Source: Oscillospiraceae bacterium (GTDB lineage: Bacteria > Bacillota > Clostridia > Monoglobales > Monoglobaceae). From it: a stretch of DNA of 64,000 nucleotides. The stretch is taken from contig SVKF01000001.1 of assembly GCA_015068605.1 (NCBI GenBank), forward strand, positions 96,394-160,393, read 5' to 3'. Below, piece by piece: positions 42,408 to 52,544 of the stretch. The notes under the pieces are model-generated. The model saw only the letters and a list, made by a program, of their open reading frames with translations. It was not told the DNA's origin and did no database searches. The translations under genes and the position numbers were made by a program. Positions within the stretch are counted from its first letter, which is position 1. Each line of letters starts with the position of its first letter.

Positions 42408-43595
42408 TTAATATTTTCTGAAATTTTTCTCCGCAAGAAGCTCCTTTCCCGTTTTGAGAGAGCCTTTTCCTATATTTTTGTTTATGGAGAAAATCATATC
42501 ATCAATCTTCTCTTTTTTGTCGTCCTCAACCTTAATCATATCCTCAAAGGAAAGCTGACCGTGTTCCTCCTCGCCCTCCATATTGCTGACACTAACCCCC
42601 ACAAGTCTCACACTCTTTTTAAGCTCTATTTGCCCTAAAAGCTCTGTCGCCCTGCTTCGGATTTCCTTTGCAGAATTTGTGTATCCGCCTGTTTTTGACC
42701 TTGTGACAAGTGTCATATCGGCATATTTCAGCTTTAATGTTACGGTTTTCCCCGACAAATCTTTATATTTAAGTTGATTACTGACCTGCCTTGAAATAAA
42801 ATGGATAAGCTCATCAATTTCTTCTCTTTTAGTCAGGTCTGACTGAAAAGTATATTCTCTGCCGACTGACTTTTGCTTTTCATTCGGCTTGACCACTCTC
42901 TCGTCGTAGCCGTTTGCGTGTTTTAAGATTTCCACTCCCGTGTTCCCGAGAAACCTTACATCATTTTCATTGGCACTCTGTAAATCAGCGACCTTTTCAA
43001 AGCCCTTTTCGATTAGCTTTTGGGCTGTCTTTTTCCCAACTCCGAAAAGAACTGTCACGCTTCTGTCTTTTATAAGATTTTTAAAAGCCTCCCGTGTCGG
43101 AATAACGAAAAAGCCGTCCGGTTTTTTCTCTTCACTTGCCGTCTTTGCCGCAAGCATTGAATATCCCACCCCGACAGAGCAGGTAAGCCCCGTTTCTTCA
43201 AACACTCTTCTTTTAAGCTCTCTGCCGATTTTCTCAGCACTTCCAAACAGCTTCAAAGATGCCGTCACATCCATATATCCCTCATCCAGAGAGACATATT
43301 CTATCATATCCGTGTAGCTTTCCATAATTTTATGGATTTTCTCCGATTCCATTGCATATTTTCTGATATTTGGAACCATATATATTCCGTCAGGACAAAG
43401 AGAATATGCATCCTTGATATTCATTGCCGAATGGACACCGTATTTTCTCGCTTCATAGCTGCAAGTCGAAACAACCCCTCTTGTCCCCGGCATAGCACCT
43501 ATTATAAGCGGTTTCCCTTTAAGAGACGGGTTATCTCTGACCTCAACAGATGCATAAAAAGCATCCATATCAATATGAATTATATTTCTTTCCAT
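42408..43595 (-). CDS. dinB: DNA polymerase IV (Y family)
   Basis: A 395-residue translesion polymerase. Catalytic motifs are IDMDAFYASVE at 7-17, SYEARKYGV near 45-53 and YVSLDEGYMDVT near 100-111. The little-finger domain follows (KSVGREYTF). A C-terminal beta-clamp motif is plausible at GQLSFED. It is a member of a long minus-strand run with the gap to the next gene just 1 base. Confidence 0.94.
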   Translation of the reverse strand: MERNIIHIDMDAFYASVEVRDNPSLKGKPLIIGAMPGTRGVVSTCSYEARKYGVHSAMNIKDAYSLCPDGIYMVPNIRKYAMESEKIHKIMESYTDMIEYVSLDEGYMDVTASLKLFGSAEKIGRELKRRVFEETGLTCSVGVGYSMLAAKTASEEKKPDGFFVIPTREAFKNLIKDRSVTVLFGVGKKTAQKLIEKGFEKVADLQSANENDVRFLGNTGVEILKHANGYDERVVKPNEKQKSVGREYTFQSDLTKREEIDELIHFISRQVSNQLKYKDLSGKTVTLKLKYADMTLVTRSKTGGYTNSAKEIRSRATELLGQIELKKSVRLVGVSVSNMEGEEEHGQLSFEDMIKVEDDKKEKIDDMIFSINKNIGKGSLKTGKELLAEKNFRKY

Positions 43596-43596
43596 T

Positions 43597-45141
43597 TTAT
43601 TTACCTATTTCAAGATTATATATTCCCGAATAAATATTTGATTGGGTTGAATTAAGCTCCCCTGCAACTTTCTTATTATAAAGCATATCAAAATTTTCAA
43701 AACATATCCCAACAACAGGAGTTTCAACCATAAAACGGTTTTTCATTTTTTCGTAATTCTTAACAAGGTCTTCCTTACTGCGCGATAAGTTTATTTCCTC
43801 TAAAATACCAATAAGGGATTCATCTTCATAAGCAAAAATATTCCCTTCGCCGAAGAAATAGGATAAATCAAGGTCATCAGGAATCATTGTGCTTCCCAGA
43901 AAGAGCTGATAATCTCCGCTTAAAATTCTTTCTTCATATTCTTCAAAGGGCAGCTTAACTATATTTATCTTTATCCCTATGGCTTCAATATCAGTTTTAA
44001 TCCATTCAGCGATATTCACCCTTCTGTCATTATCCTCATTAACTATCATTTCAAATTCAAGCTTAACTTTATTATCGAGTATTTCTTTTGAATATACGCC
44101 GTCCTCTTTTTTCCACAAATTCTTCAGAAGCAGATTTTCCGCTTCAAGCGAATCAGCTTCATAATTGTTTTCGCCGGAATATACAAACCATTCCTCCCGA
44201 AGCGGAATATTCGCCGGTGTCGCATTTCCCGCAAAAATATCATTTGTTATCTTCATGCGGTTAACAGCCATATCGATGGCTCTTCTCACTTCCGTGTTTT
44301 TCAGCCCTTCAACGCTATGATTTATCCCAATATAATCATAAACAGACAGCGGACAAGATATTGTCTTAACATCAGCCCCTCCTGTTATGCTCTTTTCTCC
44401 CCATTTGCTGTTGGCAATATCAATATCTCTTGACAAAAACGAATATGACACCGTGTCCCCGTCAGGAAGAAGTTTAACATTTATCTTATCAAGCTTTGCT
44501 TTTCCCTTCCACCAGTTTTCATTTCTCAAAAGACAATATTCATTTCCGCTTATATTATCAGATAATCTATACGCCCCTGTTCCGCAGGGGAAATAGGTCA
44601 CTCTGTCTATCTCCTCATCTGACCTTTTCATTATGGGAAAAGTCATAAGGTTCATAAAATTAGCACACGGCTCAGTCAGCTTCATAACTATTGACATATC
44701 CGTAACTTCCATCTCTGCAATATGCCGAACATTATACGAATATATACTGTTTCCCACCGCTTTAATCTGATTTACGGTATATGCAACATCCTCCGCCGAC
44801 AAAAGCTCGCCGTTATGCCATTTAACATTTTTTCTTATATTTATTTTCCATGAAAGCCCGTCCTCACTCACGCTCCAGCTTTCAGCAAGGACTCCCGATA
44901 TGTCCATATCCGTTTTCAGTTCAACCAACGGCTCATAAATAATCGAGAGCAACTGTTTATTCGCTTCATTGTCCGTCATAATCGGGCAAAGAGTGTCATC
45001 CTTTAAGGAATAAATCGTTAAAGTTCCGTTTTTTTCTTGCTTTTCCTCTGCCTTTTTTTCAGCCGGCAATGTCTCTTTATTGCAGGACGGCACAGCAATA
45101 ACCGTCATAATAAAAATAATTAAACAGATTATTCTTTTCAT
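43597..45141 (-). CDS. peptide/solute-binding lipoprotein (SBP family 5)
   Basis: A 514-residue family 5 extracellular solute-binding protein. The lipobox is VPSC with Cys 20; the family segment YEPLVELKTDMDISGVLAESW and IRKNVKWHNGELLSAEDVAYT follow. Such proteins deliver oligopeptides or other ligands to an ABC importer. No permease or ATPase gene is adjacent, so it is an orphan that may serve a transporter elsewhere. Confidence 0.88.
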   Translation of the reverse strand: MKRIICLIIFIMTVIAVPSCNKETLPAEKKAEEKQEKNGTLTIYSLKDDTLCPIMTDNEANKQLLSIIYEPLVELKTDMDISGVLAESWSVSEDGLSWKINIRKNVKWHNGELLSAEDVAYTVNQIKAVGNSIYSYNVRHIAEMEVTDMSIVMKLTEPCANFMNLMTFPIMKRSDEEIDRVTYFPCGTGAYRLSDNISGNEYCLLRNENWWKGKAKLDKINVKLLPDGDTVSYSFLSRDIDIANSKWGEKSITGGADVKTISCPLSVYDYIGINHSVEGLKNTEVRRAIDMAVNRMKITNDIFAGNATPANIPLREEWFVYSGENNYEADSLEAENLLLKNLWKKEDGVYSKEILDNKVKLEFEMIVNEDNDRRVNIAEWIKTDIEAIGIKINIVKLPFEEYEERILSGDYQLFLGSTMIPDDLDLSYFFGEGNIFAYEDESLIGILEEINLSRSKEDLVKNYEKMKNRFMVETPVVGICFENFDMLYNKKVAGELNSTQSNIYSGIYNLEIGK

Positions 45142-45165
45142 AAGCCATCCCTTCTTTTCCTATTG

Positions 45166-45954
45166 TTAAATCACTTCATTTTCCGAAAAATACAGTCTCT
45201 CAACCCCCACGGTTTTTCCGCTTTTCTCATCAATATCAAAAATACATCCCGAAAAATATACCTCGCCCTCCGCTTTTTCAAAGCGAACGTGTTTTCTTGT
45301 GTAAAACATTTTTATACTGTTTTCCTTTTTGACTCCTAAGACGCTGTCCCTGACTCCCGTCATTCCCAAATCCGAGATATAACCTGTTCCGCCCGGCAAT
45401 ATTCTTTCGTCCGATGTTTGAATATGAATATGCGTTCCGAAAACAGCAGACACTTTCCCGTCAAAATAATATCCATAGGCAAGCTTCTCACTGCTGGTTT
45501 CACAATGAAAATCTATGACGATAATATTTGCCTTATCTTTAATCTTTTCAAGAACCTTTTCGGTTTCCCTAAAGGGACAGTCAAGGGGCTCCATATTTAT
45601 CCGCCCCATAGCATTTATAACGGCTATACGGACATTTCCCAAATCTTCAATATAATACCCTTCGCCTTCTGTTTCGGGCGGAAAATTAATGGGACGGATA
45701 ACTCTTTCAAAATCATTTAATACCGTTGCACTCTCTTTATTGGCAAATGTATGATTTCCCATTGTTATTACATCCACGCCCGATTCAATAAGACTCCTTG
45801 CTATATCAACCGTTATCCCGTTTGTAAGCGCAGAATTTTCACCGTTTGCAATGCAATAATCAATATTATATTTTCTCCTGATTTTCCCCAGGTTATTATA
45901 TACATATTCCCTTCCGTCAGAGGATACAATATCTCCGATTGTTAAGATTCTCAT
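45166..45954 (-). CDS. ymdB: YmdB-family metallophosphoesterase
   Basis: A 262-residue calcineurin-like phosphoesterase of the YmdB type: IGDIVSSDGREYV at 6-18, NGENSA near 37-42, TMGNHTFANKE, VIDFHCETSSEK and FGTHIHIQTSDERILPGGTGYISD. B. subtilis YmdB hydrolyses 2',3'-cyclic nucleotides or cAMP-like molecules and affects biofilm choice; the role here is inferred. Confidence 0.92.
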   Translation of the reverse strand: MRILTIGDIVSSDGREYVYNNLGKIRRKYNIDYCIANGENSALTNGITVDIARSLIESGVDVITMGNHTFANKESATVLNDFERVIRPINFPPETEGEGYYIEDLGNVRIAVINAMGRINMEPLDCPFRETEKVLEKIKDKANIIVIDFHCETSSEKLAYGYYFDGKVSAVFGTHIHIQTSDERILPGGTGYISDLGMTGVRDSVLGVKKENSIKMFYTRKHVRFEKAEGEVYFSGCIFDIDEKSGKTVGVERLYFSENEVI

Positions 45955-45970
45955 TTTTTACACCTTTCTC

Positions 45971-46747
45971 TTATCTCACTTTGAACACTCCAAAGAACCG
46001 TTCAATTTCTTCCCTTTCGCATCTTCTGTGAACCTGCACTCTTTCTCCGAGAACTATTTTATCTTCGCTCTCATTAAGCCGCAACTGATTCACCTTAAGA
46101 TTCTTGGGAATATGCAGTTCAATTTTGCAATCATTACGACCATATATACATTTATATTTTCCGCCAATTCTTTTCATGGTAAGTTCGGCATAGCTTGCCG
46201 TTTCGCTCTCACCATAGCCTGCAAATAAAACATTTCTTTCAAAAAATTCCTGTTTAAATTTTCGTTCCCCGTCACACCGCATACATATCTTTATATGCTT
46301 GCTTAAATCCTTTGCATAAACCGATACCTTTTGTTTATTTATTCCCATCTCACACATGAGCCCGAAAATACTGTCATACATAGCCTTCTCGACCAACCTT
46401 GCATCAAAATCTATATTGACATTATCTTCCTCATATATCTTATATTCGATATCCACATCAAATACACTACTTAAATAAAGATTGACTCCCGAACAGATTT
46501 CCTGAAGAAAATCCCTGATGTTATATCTGCCGTTATCTATTATGTGCTTTCCGAAATCTGCCAGAATATATCCGTTGCGCTTGATTTTCATAAAACATCT
46601 TCGCGCATTTTCCAAAGCCTCCATACAGCGAATTGTCTCCGCTTCTCTAATAACCTTCGTCAACGAAACAATCTGGACTGTTGATATATCATTAACTTCT
46701 GTTACATAAAATTCAAGTATTTCATTGGTATTTAGCATATCATTCAT
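45971..46747 (-). CDS. degenerate GHKL/histidine-kinase-like protein
   Basis: A 258-residue protein with the layout of a sensor kinase core: a helical part (REAETIRCMEALENARRCFMKIKRNGYILADFGKHI) and an ATPase-like part with NIDFDARLVEKAMYDSIFGLM in place of the N box. The usual DxGxG and GxGLG glycine boxes are not evident (AGYGESETASYAELTMKRIGG is the nearest), so catalysis is doubtful. The start meets the stop of hemZ (1-base overlap). Function unknown. Confidence 0.65.
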   Translation of the reverse strand: MNDMLNTNEILEFYVTEVNDISTVQIVSLTKVIREAETIRCMEALENARRCFMKIKRNGYILADFGKHIIDNGRYNIRDFLQEICSGVNLYLSSVFDVDIEYKIYEEDNVNIDFDARLVEKAMYDSIFGLMCEMGINKQKVSVYAKDLSKHIKICMRCDGERKFKQEFFERNVLFAGYGESETASYAELTMKRIGGKYKCIYGRNDCKIELHIPKNLKVNQLRLNESEDKIVLGERVQVHRRCEREEIERFFGVFKVR

Positions 46748-47919
46748 TACATTTTAACTCTCAAGCAGTCCTTTCTCTTAAGCATTTCATCTATTCGTTC
46801 AATATAATCCTTTGGTTCTTTAACATTAAAAATGCGTTCAATCCTATCCGTTTTTCTGTCAACGGTTTTGGTAACTCCGCCGCACCCAAGGGCTAAAATC
46901 GTTTGTACCTCCTCCATAATAAATATATTATAGAGACTTTCCGTTTCACTTTTGCAATACCCTATATTTTCAAGGTTGCCCAGCATATTTTTCTGGCGAT
47001 ACAGATAATAGGGATATTTCCCCTTATCCGCAAGATACTCCCTTGCATAATCAACCATCCTTGAAACCTCATCACCTTTTGTCAAATCATATTCATCTAT
47101 CATCTCGCGAAGTCTTGACGAACGCTTTATGCTCATTGTATGTACCGTTGTATTTTCAGGATTTAATTCTTCAACCTCTCTTATAGTTTTTTCAAACATT
47201 TCAAGACTTTCCCCCGGAAGTCCTGCAATTACATCCATATTTATAACATCAATTCCGCATTTCCTTGCAAGCTTATACGCCTCAACTATCTGACTTGGCG
47301 TATGATTTCTTCCTATAATTTTAAGGGTTTCCTCGTTCATTGTCTGAGGATTTATGCTTATTCGCCCTATATCAAAGCTTTTTATCACCCTGAGCTTATC
47401 CTCGTTTATGGTATCCGGTCTGCCTGCTTCAACCGTAAATTCCTTGATGTCACTCAAATCAAATTCACGAAACAGCTCTCCGATAAGCATTTCAAGCTCT
47501 CTTGCCTCAAGAGTTGTCGGCGTTCCACCACCGATATAAACGGTTTCAATTTTTTGCCCGTTTTCTCTTACAATTTCAGCCGATACCTCGATTTCACGCA
47601 TCAGACAATCCAAATAATCCGGAATAAGGCTTTTTGAACGAAAAATACTGTTTGTCACAAAGGAGCAATAAAGACACCTTGTGGGACAAAAGGGAATGCC
47701 CACATAAAGGCTTATTCCGTTTTCGCTCATATTGTCAATTATCGGCTTTTCAACCTTCGCAATTTCAAGGGCAAGCTTTGCCTTTTCTTCGGTTGCATTA
47801 TATTCATTTTTAAAATGAGCCACAACCTCTTCGTCACTCATTCCGCCATTTAAAAGCTTCATTGCAATTTTAACGGGGCGTATTCCGTTAAGAATCCCCC
47901 AAGGCATTATTTCACTCAT
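46747..47919 (-). CDS. hemZ: HemZ-like radical SAM coproporphyrinogen dehydrogenase
   Basis: A 390-residue radical SAM protein with GIPFCPTRCLYCSFV near 74-88 (CxxxCxxC), GGGTPTTLEAREL and a HemN-like C-terminus (PYYLYRQKNMLGNLENIGY). HemZ of B. subtilis is the oxygen-independent coproporphyrinogen oxidase homologue, although some relatives transfer heme or act on other substrates. No other heme genes are in the window. Confidence 0.88.
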   Translation of the reverse strand: MSEIMPWGILNGIRPVKIAMKLLNGGMSDEEVVAHFKNEYNATEEKAKLALEIAKVEKPIIDNMSENGISLYVGIPFCPTRCLYCSFVTNSIFRSKSLIPDYLDCLMREIEVSAEIVRENGQKIETVYIGGGTPTTLEARELEMLIGELFREFDLSDIKEFTVEAGRPDTINEDKLRVIKSFDIGRISINPQTMNEETLKIIGRNHTPSQIVEAYKLARKCGIDVINMDVIAGLPGESLEMFEKTIREVEELNPENTTVHTMSIKRSSRLREMIDEYDLTKGDEVSRMVDYAREYLADKGKYPYYLYRQKNMLGNLENIGYCKSETESLYNIFIMEEVQTILALGCGGVTKTVDRKTDRIERIFNVKEPKDYIERIDEMLKRKDCLRVKM

Positions 47920-48551
47920 ACCAAAAACATATTTTCCTTTCTTTCTCTGCCGATAGTGGTCTCTGCGCCATGACCCGGAAATACTTTTGTTTCATCGGGA
48001 AGAGTAAGCAATTTTTCCTTTATGCTCTTTATTTCAAGCGCCATATCCCCCGTCGGGTGGTCAATCTTCCCAACGGAGTTCTCAAAGAGAGTGTCCCCTG
48101 ATATAAGATTATCTCCAAAGAGGAGACATATTCCGCCAACTGTGTGCCCCGGAGTATTAATAACCTTTATTTCATTTTCTCCAAGGGTCAGAATTTCGCC
48201 GTCACAGAGCTTCTTTTCCGCCTTAATCTCCGGAACATCCGCAATAAAATATGCCGTCAGATTAAACGACTTATCGTTCACCAATTCTGCCTCCGCTTCA
48301 TGGATATAAACAGGTGCACCGGTTAGCTCAACCAACCTTGAAACCCCTAAAATATGGTCAAAGTGGCCATGCGTCAATATTATCGCTTTAACGCTCCAGC
48401 CAAGCTCCCTGACATAATCATTTATCTTATCCCCATGGGCAGGAGCATCAATAACAAAGGCTTCCTTGCTCTCCGTATCTCCCAGGATATAGCAATTAGT
48501 ATAAAGTTTTCCTAAAACAATTTTCTTTAATTCAAGCATATTATTCTCCAT
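47916..48551 (-). CDS. metallo-beta-lactamase-fold hydrolase (glyoxalase II-like)
   Basis: A 211-residue MBL protein with THGHFDHILG near 60-69 (HxHxDH), TPGHTVGGICLL, SGDTLFENSVGKID and FPGHGAETTIGRE. This fits the hydroxyacylglutathione-hydrolase-like subgroup common in Firmicutes. Exact substrate unknown. It overlaps hemZ by 4 bases and rel by 1. Confidence 0.9.
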   Translation of the reverse strand: MENNMLELKKIVLGKLYTNCYILGDTESKEAFVIDAPAHGDKINDYVRELGWSVKAIILTHGHFDHILGVSRLVELTGAPVYIHEAEAELVNDKSFNLTAYFIADVPEIKAEKKLCDGEILTLGENEIKVINTPGHTVGGICLLFGDNLISGDTLFENSVGKIDHPTGDMALEIKSIKEKLLTLPDETKVFPGHGAETTIGRERKENMFLV

Positions 48552-50728
48552 TACTGTCTTCGTCTTACCGCAGACAAAACCCCGTCTATCTTCTGAAGTC
48601 CCTTAATAGTCTGCTGAAGCTGAAGTCCGCTGCTTACCTCAATGGTTATATCAATGACCGCAAGCTCATTTTTCGTGGCTCTTGCATTCATTCCACGAAG
48701 GGGAACATTCATATTATAAAGCATCGTACTTATATCAACCACCAGCGAATTTCTGTCATTGGCGCTGATTGTTATATTCGTCAGGAAGTTGCTGGATACC
48801 CCGTCTGCCCACCGCACTCCGATAAAACGGTTATAATCCGAATCATCACGATGAACATTTGTCATATTTATACAGTCGGTTCTATGAACCGCAACCCCTC
48901 GTCCTCTTGTTATAAAGCCGACTATATGGTCGCCGGGAACAGGATTACAGCATTTGGACAATCTGACAAGGCAATTGTCTATGCCGTCAACAATAATTCC
49001 GCTATTATTACTTTTTCCCGTAGTTTTAACAACAAAAAGCTCCGGAGTCTCTGAAATACTTTGATTTTTCTGTTGAAGCTTTCTTGTTTCATCCTTAAGT
49101 CTTGCAACAAATTTACCTGCATTTGAGCCGCCATAGCCCAATGTCGCATACATATCTTCAAGATTTTTAAATCCATACTTCTTAAGCATGGGACTTACAA
49201 ACTCTTCATCATTTATATAGGTAAGCGGAAGGGCGAGCTTCTTGAAATCCCTCTCCAGCATTTCCTTGCCCTTAACGATATTTTCGCTTCTGTTTTCTTT
49301 TCGCAGGAACTGATTTATCTTATTTCTCGCCTGGGAGGTCTTTGCAATCTTAAGCCAGTCAAGATTCGGGCCGTGAACTGCATTTGAAGTTATAATTTCA
49401 ATAATATCTCCGTTTATAAGCTTATAGTCAATATTAACGATTTTCCCGTTAATTTTCGCTCCCGACATTTTATTTCCAACAGCACTGTGAATTGCATAGG
49501 CAAAATCTATAGGCGTTGAGCCGGCAGGAAGACTGACAACATCACCTTTTGGAGTGAACACAAAAACTTCATCCGAAAACATATCGATTTTCAGAGTTTG
49601 CATAAACTCCTCGGCGTTTGCCATATCCTTCTGAATTTCAAGAAGCTGTTTTATCCATTCAAGCTTCTTATCCATTTCAGAAGCACCGCTTTTACCCTCT
49701 TTATATTTCCAATGAGCGGCAATTCCGTTTTCCGCAGTTCTGTGCATTTCCCATGTTCTTATCTGAATTTCAAAGGGTGTTCCGTCAGGACCTATAACCG
49801 TTGAATGAAGGGACTGATACATATTAGGCTTGGGCATTGCAATATAGTCCTTAAACCTGCCCGGAATGGGTTTAAACAGCTCGTGGACCATACCCAAAAC
49901 CGCATAACAATCCGCATCCGAATCAACAATAACCCGAACTGCAAAAAGGTCATAAAGCTCATCAATGCTCTTATTTTGAATAAACATTTTTCTGTAAATA
50001 CTGTAAAAATGCTTTGCTCTGCCCTCAATTTTCCCTTTTATATGGATTTCACCGAGCCGTTTTTCGATAATCTCCATAATATTTTTTATAAAGCTTTCAC
50101 GCTCATCCCGTTTTTGGGCAATTTTATCAACAATTTCATAATATCCAATGGGGTCGATATATCTTAACGATAAATCCTCCAGCTCCCACTTGATTTTGGA
50201 CATACCAAGCCTGTGGGCAAGGGGAGCATAAACCTCAAGGGTTTCCCTCGCTTTTTCTCTCTGCTTTTCTTCGGGCATAGATTTCATAGTCCGAAGATTA
50301 TGGAGACGGTCTGCAAGTTTTATAACGATAACCCTGACATCCTGCGCCATGGCAAGGAACATCTTCCTTAAATTTTCAACCTGCTGTTCCTCTTTCGAGG
50401 TATAAGGAATTTTGCTGAGCTTCGTAACTCCGCAAACTAAAAGAGCAATGGTCTCCCCGAATTGCTCTTCCATTTCAGCGTCTGTGCAATCTGTATCTTC
50501 CACAACATCGTGAAGAAGAGCCGCTGCAACGGAGCTTGTGTCAAGCCCCATTTCAGCAATTATCTTCGCCACCGCAATAGGATGATTAACATATTCTTCG
50601 CCGGATTTACGGAGTTGCCCTTCGTGTTTTAAAACCGCATAATTATACGCCTTTTCAACAACATCCGTTTCGCCGCTGACATTATTCTCTTTTATAATTT
50701 TTATAAGTTCTTCAAGTGGAGTATACAT
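48551..50728 (-). CDS. relA: bifunctional (p)ppGpp synthetase/hydrolase
   Basis: A 725-residue long RSH enzyme. HD hydrolase: HEGQLRKSGEEYVNHP at about 34-49 and LLHDVVEDTD. Synthetase: FKDYIAMPKPNMYQSLHS, with the RFKD signature of bifunctional enzymes, and a TGS domain (EVFVFTPKGDVVSLPAG), then a zinc-finger-type CCNPVPGD and a C-terminal ACT domain. It controls the stringent response. It lies directly after recJ (1-base overlap), a usual Firmicute neighbour. Confidence 0.95.
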   Translation of the reverse strand: MYTPLEELIKIIKENNVSGETDVVEKAYNYAVLKHEGQLRKSGEEYVNHPIAVAKIIAEMGLDTSSVAAALLHDVVEDTDCTDAEMEEQFGETIALLVCGVTKLSKIPYTSKEEQQVENLRKMFLAMAQDVRVIVIKLADRLHNLRTMKSMPEEKQREKARETLEVYAPLAHRLGMSKIKWELEDLSLRYIDPIGYYEIVDKIAQKRDERESFIKNIMEIIEKRLGEIHIKGKIEGRAKHFYSIYRKMFIQNKSIDELYDLFAVRVIVDSDADCYAVLGMVHELFKPIPGRFKDYIAMPKPNMYQSLHSTVIGPDGTPFEIQIRTWEMHRTAENGIAAHWKYKEGKSGASEMDKKLEWIKQLLEIQKDMANAEEFMQTLKIDMFSDEVFVFTPKGDVVSLPAGSTPIDFAYAIHSAVGNKMSGAKINGKIVNIDYKLINGDIIEIITSNAVHGPNLDWLKIAKTSQARNKINQFLRKENRSENIVKGKEMLERDFKKLALPLTYINDEEFVSPMLKKYGFKNLEDMYATLGYGGSNAGKFVARLKDETRKLQQKNQSISETPELFVVKTTGKSNNSGIIVDGIDNCLVRLSKCCNPVPGDHIVGFITRGRGVAVHRTDCINMTNVHRDDSDYNRFIGVRWADGVSSNFLTNITISANDRNSLVVDISTMLYNMNVPLRGMNARATKNELAVIDITIEVSSGLQLQQTIKGLQKIDGVLSAVRRRQ

Positions 50729-52437
50729 CAGTTATTCACTTCCGATAATTTAATATCCTTTAAAATAAGCTGAACATTATGGAATCCCTTATAATCATTT
50801 ATAGAAAGTCCGAATGCAACATCAACAAAGTCGCCTTCCTTAAAATAATTATAATATTCACCCATTCCGAATCCCACCGTATCGAGATATTTCCCATCTT
50901 TTAAGAGAGTCATACGGAGGTGCTTATTATCGCTCATGGTACTTATTCTGTGGATTTTAATAGCCTTTGTTGCAAAAACAGGGGCAGGATTATCAACACC
51001 AAACGGCTGAAGTCTGTTTATATCTTCAACAGCTTCGTTTGATATGTATGTCGCCTTAATCGCCGCGTCAATGCTGACTGTCGGCGTTGTTTTTGTTTCC
51101 CCAAGGCTTTCAGGTGTATAAGCATTTATCGCCTGACGGAACTTGTCAATATTTTCACTCTTAACAGAAAGTCCTGCCGCAAGCTCATGTCCGCCAAACT
51201 TTTCAAGAATATCCGAACAATTCTCAAGGGCTTCAAAAAGATTATATCCGTTAACCGAACGGCCTGATCCCTTCGCTTCATCACCATCTATTGCAAAAAG
51301 AATGGACGGTTTATAGAACTTTTCGGTAATCTTTGACGAAACTATACCAACAATCCCGTGATGCCAGTTTTCGTGAGGAATAACCAACACCTTATCATTT
51401 TCCATTTCAGGATGACTTTCAATATATTCAAGAGCCTCTGCAAACATTTTCTGTTCTGTCTGCTGACGAATTGTATTTTCCTTACACAAATCCTCCGCAA
51501 GCTCTGCCGCCTTATCCAAATCATCAGTCAGGAATAATTCAACAGACCTTGACGCACAGCCAAGTCTTCCGCTTGCATTAATTCTCGGTGCAATGGTGTA
51601 ACCGATTGTTGATGTTGTTACCATACTGTTATTTGCAGTTGTAACATCAATAAGGGCTTTAAGTCCGATATTTTTGGTTGTTTTAAATCTATTCAGACCC
51701 TCTGTAACCAAAATTCTGTTTTCATCAACCAAAGGCGAAATATCCGCAACCGTTCCAAGACAAACCAAATCGGAATAAAGCTCCATCAGTTTTTCCAGCG
51801 GAACACTCATATCAAGCGCCTGAATAAGCTTAAATGCAACTCCAACCCCTGCAAGATTCTTAAAAGGATAATTGCAATCCTTTCTCTTAGGGTCAACCGC
51901 CGCATAAGAATCAGGAATTTGTTCCTTACATTCGTGGTGATCCGTAACAATCATATCAAGACCTATGCTCTTTGCATATTCGGTCTCCTCAACCGCTGTT
52001 ATACCCGTATCAACCGTAATAACAACCGTACTCCCGTTTTCCTTAATCTTATCAAGAGCCTCTTTATTAACTCCATAGCCTTCTGCAATTCGGTCAGGAA
52101 CATAATAGTCCACCGATATCCCAAGGCTCTTAAAATGCTTATACAAAATAGCAATACTGGTTATTCCGTCAACATCATAGTCCCCGTAAATCGTAATTTT
52201 CTCGCCGTTTTCCTTAGCCTTATTTATACGCTCAACAGCTTTATCTATGTCCTTCATAAGGAAAGGGTCATGCATTCCGTCAAGATCGCAACTTAAAAAA
52301 TCATTAATTTCTTTCTCTGTTCTTATTCCCCTGTTATAAAGAACAATCGCAATCACCGGCGAAATTCCATGAGTCTTTGAAATTTTCAATACCGCATCCC
52401 TATCAAACTCTTTAAATATCCATTTCTTTTGAATCAT
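50728..52437 (-). CDS. recJ: single-strand DNA exonuclease RecJ
   Basis: A 569-residue RecJ, shorter than the 786-residue B. subtilis form but like many clostridial ones. DHH-type motifs are IYGDYDVDGITSIAIL near 80-95, ITVDTGI, VTDHHECKEQIP and the DHHA1 part GGHELAAGLSV. It degrades single-stranded DNA 5' to 3' in repair and recombination. It is first in the recJ-rel run. Confidence 0.94.
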   Translation of the reverse strand: MIQKKWIFKEFDRDAVLKISKTHGISPVIAIVLYNRGIRTEKEINDFLSCDLDGMHDPFLMKDIDKAVERINKAKENGEKITIYGDYDVDGITSIAILYKHFKSLGISVDYYVPDRIAEGYGVNKEALDKIKENGSTVVITVDTGITAVEETEYAKSIGLDMIVTDHHECKEQIPDSYAAVDPKRKDCNYPFKNLAGVGVAFKLIQALDMSVPLEKLMELYSDLVCLGTVADISPLVDENRILVTEGLNRFKTTKNIGLKALIDVTTANNSMVTTSTIGYTIAPRINASGRLGCASRSVELFLTDDLDKAAELAEDLCKENTIRQQTEQKMFAEALEYIESHPEMENDKVLVIPHENWHHGIVGIVSSKITEKFYKPSILFAIDGDEAKGSGRSVNGYNLFEALENCSDILEKFGGHELAAGLSVKSENIDKFRQAINAYTPESLGETKTTPTVSIDAAIKATYISNEAVEDINRLQPFGVDNPAPVFATKAIKIHRISTMSDNKHLRMTLLKDGKYLDTVGFGMGEYYNYFKEGDFVDVAFGLSINDYKGFHNVQLILKDIKLSEVNN

Positions 52438-52476
52438 AACTTTTCTCCCAAAACGAAGCCAAAATTTATACCCTTT

Positions 52477-52505
52477 AGTATATCATAAAATTTTGACTAA
52501 TTCAA
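52477..52505 (-). promoter_or_regulatory. sigma-A promoter of recJ-rel
   Basis: TTGAAT (52500-52505), 17-base spacer, TATACT (52477-52482) on the minus strand in the gap after mutS2. Confidence 0.75.
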
Positions 52506-52544
52506 TACTTTTTATCAAATTTCTAATAAAATTTTATATATTTT